54,331 bases of DNA from Lachnospiraceae bacterium UBA2864 (GTDB taxonomy: Bacteria > Bacillota > Clostridia > Lachnospirales > Lachnospiraceae): assembly GCA_002350525.1 (NCBI GenBank), contig DEFA01000050.1, positions 125,479 to 179,809 on the forward strand, written 5' to 3'. The number at the start of each line of letters is the position of its first letter. Position 1 is the first letter of the stretch. Below the pieces are notes generated by a model. That model made no database searches. It was not told where the DNA came from and saw nothing but the letters and a program-made list of their open reading frames with translations. A program made the translations under genes and the position numbers. This document shows, piece by piece, positions 25,426-33,821 of the stretch.

Positions 25426-26004
25426 ATGTCTGAATCCGCCTTGACAAAGAGAGCTATTGCTGACAGCGTGAAGGAACTTACAAAAACCAAGTCCTTTGAC
25501 AAAATTGGTGTTGTGGACATTACCGAAAAATGCGGTATCAACCGTCAGACCTTCTATTATCATTTCAGCGATAAATACGAGCTCTTAAAATGGATATATA
25601 ATAATGATTACTTTGTTGCAAATCTGAGTGACTTAAGCTTCGGCAACTGGAATGAAAAACTTACCGATACTCTCGTTGCCATGAAAAATGATCGTGAATT
25701 CTGCATCAATACGATAAATCATACCGATGATTATCTTAAGGCCTTTCTTGTGGATTACGCGGAAAACATCTTCAGTGAAGCCATCTCCGTTCTTGATGAA
25801 AACGGTGAGATTGATGAAGAACCGGCCAAGTATTTCTCAAGATTTTTCGCATACGGCCTGAGCGGTATAGTCATCGAGTGGATGACTAAACAAGACATGG
25901 AAATCGAGCCCGAAAAGATATCCGGCTACTTAAATGAACTATTAAAAGCGTGTGAAGATGCTGCTCACAACGAAAATGTTACAAAATTATTGCATAATTA
26001 TTAA
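25426..26004 (+). CDS. TetR/AcrR-family regulator
   Basis: A 192-residue regulator. The start is the ATG at 25426, 8 bases after AAAGGAG; a longer reading from 25408 has no ribosome site. The N-terminal helix-turn-helix is VVDITEKCGINRQTFYYHFSDKYELL (about 24-49), the TetR core with the I-N-R-Q-T-F-Y-Y-H-F recognition helix. The C-terminal half resembles the TetR_C_7/DhaS-like group. Its place facing LemA-MMPL-YhgE genes suggests it represses that export set. The ligand is unknown. Confidence 0.92.
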   Translation: MSESALTKRAIADSVKELTKTKSFDKIGVVDITEKCGINRQTFYYHFSDKYELLKWIYNNDYFVANLSDLSFGNWNEKLTDTLVAMKNDREFCINTINHTDDYLKAFLVDYAENIFSEAISVLDENGEIDEEPAKYFSRFFAYGLSGIVIEWMTKQDMEIEPEKISGYLNELLKACEDAAHNENVTKLLHNY

Positions 26005-26020
26005 GATTATGAGCAAGCTA

Positions 26021-26049
26021 TTGCAAAACTATTAATTGTGTGATAAACT
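26021..26049 (+). promoter_or_regulatory. Promoter of the M23 hydrolase gene
   Basis: TTGCAA (26021-26026) and TAAACT (26044-26049) are 17 bases apart, about 80 bases before the start codon. Confidence 0.6.
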
Positions 26050-26128
26050 ATTCCAAGTTACGTTAACTTATGGTATATTTAAGACTATATGAACAAAGTA
26101 AACGTTTAGTGTCAGAGGTAAAACGTAT

Positions 26129-27400
26129 ATGAGAAAGTACAGTTTGAGCGTAAAGAGGCGCCTCACTGCGGGTATTCTCGCATTTACTATGGCCCTCGCT
26201 ATCGCACCGACTTACAAAGCCGGAGTAGTTCACGCCGATCAGACAATCGAAGAGATCCAGCGTGAAAAGGAAAAAACAGAGGAAAAGAAGAAGGAAGCCC
26301 AGTCAAAGCTGGACGACCTCAATGTAAAAAAAGATGATATCGTAGAGGTTATTCAGGAGCTTGATAATCAGATTGCTGAGTATGAAGCCAAGATTGAAGA
26401 TCTCACGCAGCAGAGGAATGCCATTCAGGCAGGCGTATCCATCACAGAGGATAAGCTCCAGAATGCATACATTGCCGAAGCCAATCAGTACAGAAATATG
26501 AAAGAGCGTATCCAGTTTGCTTATGAGAACGGAGACACAGCTTATATCGATGCACTGATGTCTGTAGGTAATTATGAGGATATCATCAATCAATCCGAAT
26601 ATGTTGAACAGGTTTCTGCATATGACCAGAGAGAGATTCAGAAGCTTGCCGAGATTGAGGCAACTATTGCCGAGTATGAAGAAGAGCTCGGAGCAAAGCT
26701 TGATAATGTAAACGAACTTAAGGCTGAAGCCGAAGGTGAGCAGGCAGCACTCGAAGTTGTTCAGGAAGGTAAGAAAGAAAAGCTCGGTGAATACGAAGCC
26801 GCTATCAGTCTTACAGAGGATGAGATTTCCGATCTCGAAGCTCAGGAACAGCAGATGGATGCTCAGATAGCTGCAATCGAAGCTGAGGCAGAACGCCGCA
26901 GACAGGCAGCACTCGAAGCTGCAAGAAAAGCTCAGGAAGCAGCTGCCGCAGCAAGAACAGCAAGTGGCGGAGATGCTGTAAGAGTTGACAATTCGGCAGC
27001 CGCATATGCAAACGCTCCTGTATATTCAGGCGGAGCACTTACATGGCCGATGCCTTCAGCATACGGTATAAGCTCGGGATTCGGTGCCAGATGGGGATCC
27101 TTCCACAGAGGAATCGATATACCATGTCCTATCGGAAGCTCCGTTGTTGCAGCTGCAGGCGGAATCGTAACTTATGTAGGATATTACGGAACCGGCGGTA
27201 ATGCGGTAATTGTAGACTGCGGTGGTGGAATGACCAACATGTATTATCACCTTTCAGGTTATGCCGTAAGTGCAGGACAGGTTATCAGTGCGGGACAGGT
27301 TATAGCTTACTCAGGTAATACCGGATACTCAACAGGTCCTCATCTCCATTTCGGAGTAAGAATTAACGGAGGATATGTTGATCCTCAGGGATATTTCTAA
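26129..27400 (+). CDS. Secreted coiled-coil M23 peptidoglycan hydrolase (EnvC-like)
   Basis: A 423-residue secreted protein. The signal peptide runs to about AGVVHAD (residue 36). Residues about 40-260 are a long two-part coiled coil rich in Glu, Lys and Gln (for example YEAKIEDLTQQRNAI). A short Ala-rich linker leads to a C-terminal M23 peptidase domain (about 300-423) with FHRGIDIPCP (zinc His and Asp) and HLHFGV, so the metal ligands are present. Such proteins cut peptide cross-links or activate amidases at division or elongation sites. It stands alone with its own promoter and terminator. It is similar to FtsX-partnered PcsB/CwlO-type proteins, but no FtsEX is in view. Confidence 0.93.
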   Translation: MRKYSLSVKRRLTAGILAFTMALAIAPTYKAGVVHADQTIEEIQREKEKTEEKKKEAQSKLDDLNVKKDDIVEVIQELDNQIAEYEAKIEDLTQQRNAIQAGVSITEDKLQNAYIAEANQYRNMKERIQFAYENGDTAYIDALMSVGNYEDIINQSEYVEQVSAYDQREIQKLAEIEATIAEYEEELGAKLDNVNELKAEAEGEQAALEVVQEGKKEKLGEYEAAISLTEDEISDLEAQEQQMDAQIAAIEAEAERRRQAALEAARKAQEAAAAARTASGGDAVRVDNSAAAYANAPVYSGGALTWPMPSAYGISSGFGARWGSFHRGIDIPCPIGSSVVAAAGGIVTYVGYYGTGGNAVIVDCGGGMTNMYYHLSGYAVSAGQVISAGQVIAYSGNTGYSTGPHLHFGVRINGGYVDPQGYF

Positions 27401-27413
27401 ATACGATACAATT

Positions 27414-27452
27414 AAAAAAGCAGACACCTCAAATGAAGTGTCTGCTTTTTTT
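27414..27452. terminator. Bidirectional terminator between M23 and double-HD genes
   Basis: GCAGACAC (27420-27427) pairs with GTGTCTGC (27438-27445), flanked by six As on the left and seven Ts on the right, so it works for both converging genes. Confidence 0.93.
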
Positions 27453-27503
27453 AATCTTTAACTTTCAGTCTAAATCTTCCAATCCCGGTCTTTCGTTCCG
27501 GTT

Positions 27504-28754
27504 CTAATCTTCCGCATCAACAAGTGCCGCATAATAACGGGCTCCTTCTTTACTTGTCTCCGCTTCTCTCTTCTGATATATATCGTCATAGTTTGCAATC
27601 ATCAGATCCACTATATACTTTGAAAGCGCTGTGGATTCTACATATTCACGAAGAGCTACTATAACCTGATCTTTGGACATACCGTCTCTGTAAGAACGGA
27701 TTTCAGCAACAGCCGAGAATATATCCGCAACAGCTATGATCCTTGCTCCCATCGGAATATCATCAGCTTTAAGTCCGAACGGATAACCGAATCCGTTCAG
27801 TTTTTCATGATGAAGTGCCGCCCACTGACCTATCTGTTCGAATCCCGCAATATCCTTAAGCAGAAGCTGTGTATAATAAGCATATTCCTTTACTATATTG
27901 AACTCTTCGTCTGTAAGAGTATCCTTCTTCTCAAGAATCTTCTTCGGAACTTTAAGTTTTCCGATATCATGCACATATCCCGCTATCATCATCATCTTAC
28001 ATTCATCCTCCGACATTCCGAGGATTTCCGCAAGTCTAACCGCAGATGCCGCAACACCCGCCGAATGCATAGCCGTATATGAACTTCTGAAATCTATGAT
28101 TCTGGACATGAACTTCGCTATCTCAATAGCCTGATCCAGTGTCACATCATTATTATCCGATATGGCCGACAGGAAAACTTCCGGCTGATGAAGAAGTTCA
28201 AGCCATACATATTCCTTCTTTGAAGCTCTGAGAAAAGCTTCTATAACCTCAGAATGAAGCTCCTCCCCCGCATAGTCGGAAATGTTATCGCATATTTCCT
28301 CAGCCTGGTTAAGTGCAGCAGCCTTCGGGTCTATCATTCCCGATATCATGTCTGCAAGCACTATGATCTCGGCAAATACAGCCTCACGGTTCATCTCCTT
28401 GAATTTCTTAGGTCTCTCATCATAAGGAATCTGAGCCTCTTCAAAGATACTTCTGATATTTTTCATTCTCGGAATATCTCCGATAAAACTCATTCCTGCC
28501 TGTCCCAGCCTGCTTATCGTATATTCCTCTTCACCCTCTTCTAGTTCGGGAAGAATAACCGCTCCTATATCATGCATAAGAGCGCCGTAAATAACTTCGA
28601 TCTTTTCTTCTTCGGAATAATCCATCTCACCGGCGATACGCCATGCAAGATAGGCTACCTGCTGGTGATGATTCGCAATCTTAGGGCTTACCAGATTCAT
28701 AGCACGAGCAAAACATCCGGCCAGATCCCTCATGTTAGTAATCGTCTTCTCCAT
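27504..28754 (-). CDS. Double-HD phosphohydrolase with C-terminal HD-GYP-type domain
   Basis: A 416-residue cytoplasmic protein beginning MEKTITNMRDLAGCFARAM; GGAGGGG precedes this ATG at 28754, and a longer frame has no ribosome site. It carries two HD domains. The first (about 20-210) has HHQQVAYLAWRIAGEM and ALMHDIG. The second (about 230-400) has YVHDIGKLKVPKKILEKK and HHEKLNGFGYP, the HD-GYP signature of cyclic-di-GMP phosphodiesterases. No sensory domain or membrane helix is present. Whether it splits c-di-GMP or another nucleotide is unknown; doubled HD arrangements of this kind occur in Clostridia. Confidence 0.9.
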   Translation of the reverse strand: MEKTITNMRDLAGCFARAMNLVSPKIANHHQQVAYLAWRIAGEMDYSEEEKIEVIYGALMHDIGAVILPELEEGEEEYTISRLGQAGMSFIGDIPRMKNIRSIFEEAQIPYDERPKKFKEMNREAVFAEIIVLADMISGMIDPKAAALNQAEEICDNISDYAGEELHSEVIEAFLRASKKEYVWLELLHQPEVFLSAISDNNDVTLDQAIEIAKFMSRIIDFRSSYTAMHSAGVAASAVRLAEILGMSEDECKMMMIAGYVHDIGKLKVPKKILEKKDTLTDEEFNIVKEYAYYTQLLLKDIAGFEQIGQWAALHHEKLNGFGYPFGLKADDIPMGARIIAVADIFSAVAEIRSYRDGMSKDQVIVALREYVESTALSKYIVDLMIANYDDIYQKREAETSKEGARYYAALVDAED

Positions 28755-28845
28755 TATAACCCCTCCATAATCAAAATAACCCCGTATGTCCGGCAGATTT
28801 CCGAAATATTTCCCCGATATCATAATCTGCTAAACAGTTATGTTG

Positions 28846-28854
28846 ATTATACCA
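28846..28854 (-). promoter_or_regulatory. Promoter (extended -10) of the double-HD gene
   Basis: On the minus strand TGGTATAAT forms an extended -10 about 90 bases before the start, just past the stop of the TagF-like gene. No good -35 is visible. Confidence 0.55.
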
Positions 28855-28868
28855 TAATAGTTAGACAA

Positions 28869-31442
28869 TTACCACAGCTTCTGTTCTTCTTTCACGTCCT
28901 CATAAACTCGTTTACAGTTATCTCTGTCATGATAAACATAGAATCTGTCTACTCTCGATTTATACTCATCCTTCATCTTACATCCCGATTTCATATAGTC
29001 TGTAAGCGTTGATATAAGCTTCTTCTCATCATCCTCTATCTCACCGAAAGCCATCGTGTCATAGCAGAAGGATCCTTCCTCATAATGTGCTTCAAGTGTT
29101 TTAGGATGATAATATACAACCGGCTTCTTCATGTAAGCAAAATCAAACTGTATTCCGCTGTAATCCGTAACCAGAAGACTCGATTCTGTCAGATATTTCT
29201 CATAACTCATATCTCCCGAAGATGCGATTATATCCACATACGGATTTGTCTTAAAGTCTTTCTTCTGCGGACTTACGATAGGGTGAAGTATATAGACTAT
29301 CTTATAGCCGTACTTCTTTGCCGCCTCGCAGAGCTCCCGGCTGTTGATAAGCGAATTATATATCCTATAGTACTCCGTCTTCTTAAAATCCGGATTGTAG
29401 TCCCTTTCCACACCCTCGTTCTTCGTAACAGGCATGGCTGACTGCATTCTCCATGTCGGCGATATCATGATCTGCTTTTTATCCTTACTTACAAGCCCGT
29501 CATATCTCGGAATTCCAGTAAGCCTCAAAGCCGAATATCCGGGAATCGCATATTTTGACTTGTCAGCCTTAGGTTTATGCGTCTCACGTATCGGATAATC
29601 CTCGAAATTATATACAGGATGCTTCAGATTCTCTATCTCACATTCGGATGCACAGTAATACAGTGCTATATTATCTCTGAGTCTGTGCTGTGCCATTCCG
29701 ATCTTCTGTACCGACAGTCCATGCTGCAGACATACCACCTTGAAATGCGGAATACCTCTTATATATCTCGAATTCTCCAGATAATAATCATTAAATGCAA
29801 AAACCGTCGAATTTGTTGCAAATATAACATCCGCATTTAAGAATACGAGTCTGTGAAGGAAGCTTCCTCTCACGAGCGGACGGATTCCTTCTTTTCGCAG
29901 TCTCTTATAATCCGGACATTTCTTATCTATAAGATAATACTTCTTTATGCCATCTCTCTCTTTACAGGCATATTTATACAGATACTCCGACGAATCCCCG
30001 GCCTTATAAATCTTGTCAAAGAAGAGCCATATCTTCTTGTTCGCAAAAAGCGGCCTCGTTGCAAGCCAAGCACACCTCAGGAGGAAGAACCTGAAGCGGT
30101 GCATACTGAAAGAAAACAGCAGTTCCGCCGCTATCCTGAATTCACGCAGGAAAGCCTTCTTTACGCTATATCTTTTTATGATTATACAGTCACAGCCGCT
30201 GTCCTTATTAGGCAAAGCCCACGGATCCCTCAGCTTTGTATAATCACCCGTCGTAGCCATCCATTTTCCGAAATGCCAGTAAGAATTCTTCGGATAATCC
30301 GTAAGACGGCTTGTATGAGACTTGAATTCAAAAGGAATAATATATTCCCTGTCATGATATCCGAGATAGAATCCTATCGCAGCTCCTCTCTCTATCAGAC
30401 CGTCGATCTGTATATTTACACTGAATGTTGTCCTTTTATATGCTGTCCTGCCGAAATATTTCCTCAACGAATAGCTGCTGTTAAAGTCAACATCGTACCT
30501 TACGCCGTTGCATTTAAAGAAAAAGCTGAATCTGTCTGTATCAAAAACATCCGTCACGGAGCAGTCCATTCTGAGATATCCGTCCTTATAATCCATAAGA
30601 AGAACGTTACATTTCATAAGTCCCGAAGAATAAGCTATGGCATCGTTAAGGCAAAGAGCCAGACCTGAATGTCTGGAATCTCTCTTCCTTATGGCTTTTA
30701 CTTCCATCTCCGGAAATGTACCGTCATGCTTCAAAGTAAGAAACATTTTTCTCAGAGAATACTCTTTTGCATAACAGGGATACTCCGAATCTTCTATGAT
30801 TATCCTGTCCTCCACATACTGCATGGCCTGCTTCGCTCTTTCGAGGAAAAGATCCAGATCCTCCTCGGACAGAATATGCTTATTTCTGTTATCCTTATTT
30901 GCATCAAATCTGCACTTTAAATAGTACATGATGAAATACTGATGCATATGAGGCAGAGTTCCGCCATTCATCTTACATATATCTTCTATAAGCGGGAACA
31001 GGAAGGTATCCATATCTTCCGTATACCAGTTCTTATCATATGAGCCGGTAAAATTCTTATAATTTCCGTCACCTATATCGGTCTGTACAAAATCATTTTC
31101 GGACAGGATTTTATACTCTTTTTTGTTGATAAGCCTGAGAAGGAAATCAGCTTCATAACTATACTTCAGCTTTTCGTTCAATCGAAGTTCACCGACACTG
31201 CTGAGTCTTATCATAACGCCTTCCATTCGGTCGGGGAACTTAAAAGGCTTCTTCGGAGATACAAGTACGATTTCGGGATTCCTGTCAAGGATATCGATCA
31301 TTTTTCTTATGATTTCTTTATCAGAACTTTTTTTCTCTGTAAGCACAATAAGATACTCGACACTACTCGTGTCGAGTATCTTATTAATCTTCTTTATAAA
31401 GCTGTCTCTGTCTTTTTTTTGTACTATTGTAAACTTATCCAT
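28869..31442 (-). CDS. TagF-like CDP-glycerol/poly(glycerol or ribitol phosphate) transferase
   Basis: An 857-residue protein. The C-terminal half (about 455-857) is a Glyphos_transf domain (PF04464), with VCLQHGLSVQKIG (about 566-578), SPTWRM and LVTDYSGIQFDFAYMKKPVV (about 755-775), as in TagB/TagF enzymes that build teichoic-acid-like chains on the inner membrane face. Residues about 10-110 resemble a degraded GT-A/GT2 fold (EYLIVLTEKKSSDKE; NPEIVLVSP), and the 280-430 region is an all-beta module often found in multi-domain polymer synthases. It is the last gene of the nine-gene run, 2 bases after the pgeF stop, so it plausibly makes the polymer the Dlt-like genes modify. The exact backbone cannot be read. 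Confidence 0.88.
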   Translation of the reverse strand: MDKFTIVQKKDRDSFIKKINKILDTSSVEYLIVLTEKKSSDKEIIRKMIDILDRNPEIVLVSPKKPFKFPDRMEGVMIRLSSVGELRLNEKLKYSYEADFLLRLINKKEYKILSENDFVQTDIGDGNYKNFTGSYDKNWYTEDMDTFLFPLIEDICKMNGGTLPHMHQYFIMYYLKCRFDANKDNRNKHILSEEDLDLFLERAKQAMQYVEDRIIIEDSEYPCYAKEYSLRKMFLTLKHDGTFPEMEVKAIRKRDSRHSGLALCLNDAIAYSSGLMKCNVLLMDYKDGYLRMDCSVTDVFDTDRFSFFFKCNGVRYDVDFNSSYSLRKYFGRTAYKRTTFSVNIQIDGLIERGAAIGFYLGYHDREYIIPFEFKSHTSRLTDYPKNSYWHFGKWMATTGDYTKLRDPWALPNKDSGCDCIIIKRYSVKKAFLREFRIAAELLFSFSMHRFRFFLLRCAWLATRPLFANKKIWLFFDKIYKAGDSSEYLYKYACKERDGIKKYYLIDKKCPDYKRLRKEGIRPLVRGSFLHRLVFLNADVIFATNSTVFAFNDYYLENSRYIRGIPHFKVVCLQHGLSVQKIGMAQHRLRDNIALYYCASECEIENLKHPVYNFEDYPIRETHKPKADKSKYAIPGYSALRLTGIPRYDGLVSKDKKQIMISPTWRMQSAMPVTKNEGVERDYNPDFKKTEYYRIYNSLINSRELCEAAKKYGYKIVYILHPIVSPQKKDFKTNPYVDIIASSGDMSYEKYLTESSLLVTDYSGIQFDFAYMKKPVVYYHPKTLEAHYEEGSFCYDTMAFGEIEDDEKKLISTLTDYMKSGCKMKDEYKSRVDRFYVYHDRDNCKRVYEDVKEEQKLW

Positions 31443-31444
31443 CT

Positions 31445-32320
31445 CTATCCTATCATTACTATCCCACAGTTCAGACCCCTTCTGCCGCCTGATGCTCTGT
31501 GAGAATGAAACATATCCGAATTACATATAGTGCAAACTCCCAATACCGATATATGTTCCCTGATAAGTCCTGCTTTTAACAGCAGTATGCGATTAGCTTC
31601 CCATAGATTGATCATATATTTTCCGTCGCTGTCCGGTTCGGTACGTGGCCGTACCACTTCCCCGTTGTCACCGAATACCTCCAGAAACCGCTCTGCTACT
31701 CCGAGATCAACTTCGTAGCAGCACATCCCGGCCGAAGGACCTATAGCTGCACGGATATCCTTCGGATCGGAACCGAACTCTTTTGTCATAGCCTCAACAG
31801 TCTTTTGGGCTATACCGTTTACGGTCCCTTTCCATCCGCCGTGAGCAGTCCCCACTGCCCCGCGAACAGGATCTGCAAAGATCATCGGAACACAGTCCGC
31901 TCCGTATACGATAAGCGGAAGGTTTTTCACATCCGTTATCTGTCCGTCGATTCCTTCGGTTCTGCCCGGCTTAACTATGCCTACCCCGGCATCTTCCTCA
32001 AAAGCACGAATTATCACCGTGTCATGAACCTGATTCGGAGCCGATATTCTCGAACAATCTATTCCTATAGCCTCTCCGAGAAGACCGTAGTTCTTAAGTA
32101 CCGAATCTCTGTCATCTCCGAGCTTAAGTCCGACATTCATTTCCGCATAAATATCCTGACTTACGCCTCCGATACGGGTTGAAAATCCATGTCGGAATCC
32201 CTTTAACTCAGACAACATTCTGCTCTCCAGAACAGGAACACTGCTTTTCGAAACCGTGACGATCGTATCCTTATTATCTTTTAATCTGCTTTTAGCTTCA
32301 TCGCAGGATATAATTCTCAT
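31445..32320 (-). CDS. pgeF: Peptidoglycan editing factor PgeF (laccase-domain, YfiH family)
   Basis: A 291-residue protein of the multicopper-oxidase-like laccase domain family (PF02578). Marks include the motif GADCVPM, HGGWKGTVNGIAQKTV (about 159-174) and AIGPSAGMCCYEV, plus the ending HRASGGRRGLNCGIVMIG. In E. coli, PgeF removes cytosolic mis-made UDP-MurNAc-L-Ser; family members have also been given purine-nucleoside activities. It lies between the carrier gene and the TagF-like gene, in the wall-polymer operon, which fits envelope precursor quality control. It may have joined the operon by position only. Confidence 0.92.
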   Translation of the reverse strand: MRIISCDEAKSRLKDNKDTIVTVSKSSVPVLESRMLSELKGFRHGFSTRIGGVSQDIYAEMNVGLKLGDDRDSVLKNYGLLGEAIGIDCSRISAPNQVHDTVIIRAFEEDAGVGIVKPGRTEGIDGQITDVKNLPLIVYGADCVPMIFADPVRGAVGTAHGGWKGTVNGIAQKTVEAMTKEFGSDPKDIRAAIGPSAGMCCYEVDLGVAERFLEVFGDNGEVVRPRTEPDSDGKYMINLWEANRILLLKAGLIREHISVLGVCTICNSDMFHSHRASGGRRGLNCGIVMIG

Positions 32321-32331
32321 ATCTTTTACTT

Positions 32332-32559
32332 TTATTCTTCAGTGAGTCTGGAAATCATATCCCAGAGTGCTTCTGCGGAATTGAAGTTCTCCGGAACCAG
32401 ATCCGCAGGTGATACTACTATATCATACTCATCTTCAAGTGCGGCAACCAGAGAGATTATCGCAAATGAATCAAGAATATTGTCATCAACAAGGGTAGTG
32501 CAGTTTTCCACATCCTCACCCGGTATTATCTCTTCAAGAATCTCAAGTAATCTGTCCAT
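32332..32559 (-). CDS. DltC-like acyl/aminoacyl carrier protein
   Basis: A 75-residue acidic carrier protein. Ser31 in ILDSFAIISLV is the phosphopantetheine site; D-S-F is the DltC-type form. AGGAG precedes the ATG, which follows the decarboxylase stop by 2 bases. By context it receives the activated amino acid from the DltA-like enzyme and hands it to the MBOAT enzyme; the PLP decarboxylase may act on it while carrier-bound. A phosphopantetheinyl transferase is not encoded here. Confidence 0.92.
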   Translation of the reverse strand: MDRLLEILEEIIPGEDVENCTTLVDDNILDSFAIISLVAALEDEYDIVVSPADLVPENFNSAEALWDMISRLTEE

Positions 32560-32561
32560 AT

Positions 32562-33821
32562 TTATACTCCTGTTCCATCATTAATACTGTTTGTTTCCAT
32601 ATGATCTCTGACAAGTCTTACCTCACCGTTCAAGTCACGAATGAGTACCGCAGGAAGGTCTCTGCTGAGGAACAAACCGATTCCTTCGGTAAGTGCATAA
32701 GCTCCTGCCAGATCAAAGATGAGCGTATCGCCCTTCTTAAGTTCGGGAAGCACTGCCTTCCTTACCAGAATATCATTTACCGAGCAGAGTGAACCCGCAA
32801 GGACATATTCCTTTGTCTCGGTCCCGTCGGCTTTATTCTCTGCCGCAATTCCGTCAGCTTTTTCGCCTGCTGCTGTGCTTTGGGATTTCTCCTCCGCCGA
32901 TACTGCCATAATATACGGTATCTTCATTCCGGCCATACTTCCGTAATACGTGAGCTGATGAATTCCGCCCTCAAGTATAGCATAATTAACGTCATAGGTT
33001 TTTTTTATATCTGCAACCCCGGTAAAATATCTTCCCGATGCCGCAGCTATAAATCTTCCGTATTCAAACGTCACATCCCTATATACACTGTTAACCCCTG
33101 TTCTGTCAACTATTTCCGCAAGATTTGCCAGCTGTTTTTCCGCATCGGCCTTCTCTGCTTCATATCCCGAAGCCTCTCCCGCACCGAAGTAGTTTACACC
33201 GAGACCTGGTCCGAATTCAAGTCCTATCTCGGTTTTCAGCTTTTGTCTAAGGCTTTTTCCGTACTCGGCAAGCTCCGAAAGTTCACCTTCTATCCTCTTT
33301 AAAGTTTTTTGAGTACCCGAGAAAAAATGTATGCCCGTAAGATTCAGATTTTCAGACTCATTTACTTTAAAAGCCAGTTCTTCAAGAGTATCCTTATCAA
33401 CTCCGAACTGATTTCCCGAAGAAAGTCTGATATAGCAGTTAAGTACGGTATCCGCTTCCCGGGCACATCTATCCATTATTTCAAAATGCTCCGGGGACTC
33501 TATTGTGTACCAGCCCTCTCCGTGTCCGAGCTCCAGGATCCTATTTATACTTTCATATGACTTATTCACGCCCGATACAAGGAGTTTATCGGGAGAGACA
33601 CCGTTTCTTATGCATATCTCATACTCTCCCGGAGAACAGACCTCCAGTCTGTCAACTTTACCCGCCAGACATCCCGCAAGGATCGGTGCCGCTTTAAGTG
33701 CAAAGCATAGACCGATTCCCGGAAGGGCCTTTCTCATACAGTCCGTACGCTCCGCAAGGATTACTTCATCATACAGATAAAAGGGTGTCTTATATTTTCT
33801 TATAAGTTCTCTTTCCTTCAT
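32562..33821 (-). CDS. PLP-dependent decarboxylase, DAP/ornithine-decarboxylase (fold III) type, in a dlt-like operon
   Basis: A 419-residue fold-III decarboxylase. The PLP lysine is Lys43 in CFALKAAP; other marks are IHFFSGTQ (164-171, HxxS-type), EFGPGLGVNYF (phosphate loop), EYGRFIAA (253-260), GSLCSVNDIL with Cys346 (the C-x-x-x-D catalytic cap) and GAYALTEG with Tyr375. All key residues look present, so it should be active. A 30-residue Ala/Glu/Lys/Gly insert (about 309-337) is low-complexity. Its start overlaps the DltA-like stop (TGATG) and it ends 2 bases before the carrier. The closest known logic is BtrK, which decarboxylates Glu held on the carrier BtrI to give GABA-carrier. Whether this one acts on free or carrier-bound substrate is inference. 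Confidence 0.85.
   Translation of the reverse strand: MKERELIRKYKTPFYLYDEVILAERTDCMRKALPGIGLCFALKAAPILAGCLAGKVDRLEVCSPGEYEICIRNGVSPDKLLVSGVNKSYESINRILELGHGEGWYTIESPEHFEIMDRCAREADTVLNCYIRLSSGNQFGVDKDTLEELAFKVNESENLNLTGIHFFSGTQKTLKRIEGELSELAEYGKSLRQKLKTEIGLEFGPGLGVNYFGAGEASGYEAEKADAEKQLANLAEIVDRTGVNSVYRDVTFEYGRFIAAASGRYFTGVADIKKTYDVNYAILEGGIHQLTYYGSMAGMKIPYIMAVSAEEKSQSTAAGEKADGIAAENKADGTETKEYVLAGSLCSVNDILVRKAVLPELKKGDTLIFDLAGAYALTEGIGLFLSRDLPAVLIRDLNGEVRLVRDHMETNSINDGTGV

Noticed and set aside
9566..26067. Shared 12-mer AAGTTACGTTAA at 9566-9577 and near 26056-26067
   Set aside because: One copy is downstream of gltX and one is upstream of the M23 gene, so there is no common regulatory position; AT-rich chance match is likely.
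29853..30668. 271-codon plus-strand frame
   Set aside because: It is antisense to the TagF-like gene, has no ribosome site and its protein is Arg/Ile/Ser-rich noise.
31445..32320. PgeF as a copper laccase or purine phosphorylase
   Set aside because: The family name laccase is historical; the text fits the YfiH/PgeF group, and no sequence mark favours an oxidase role.
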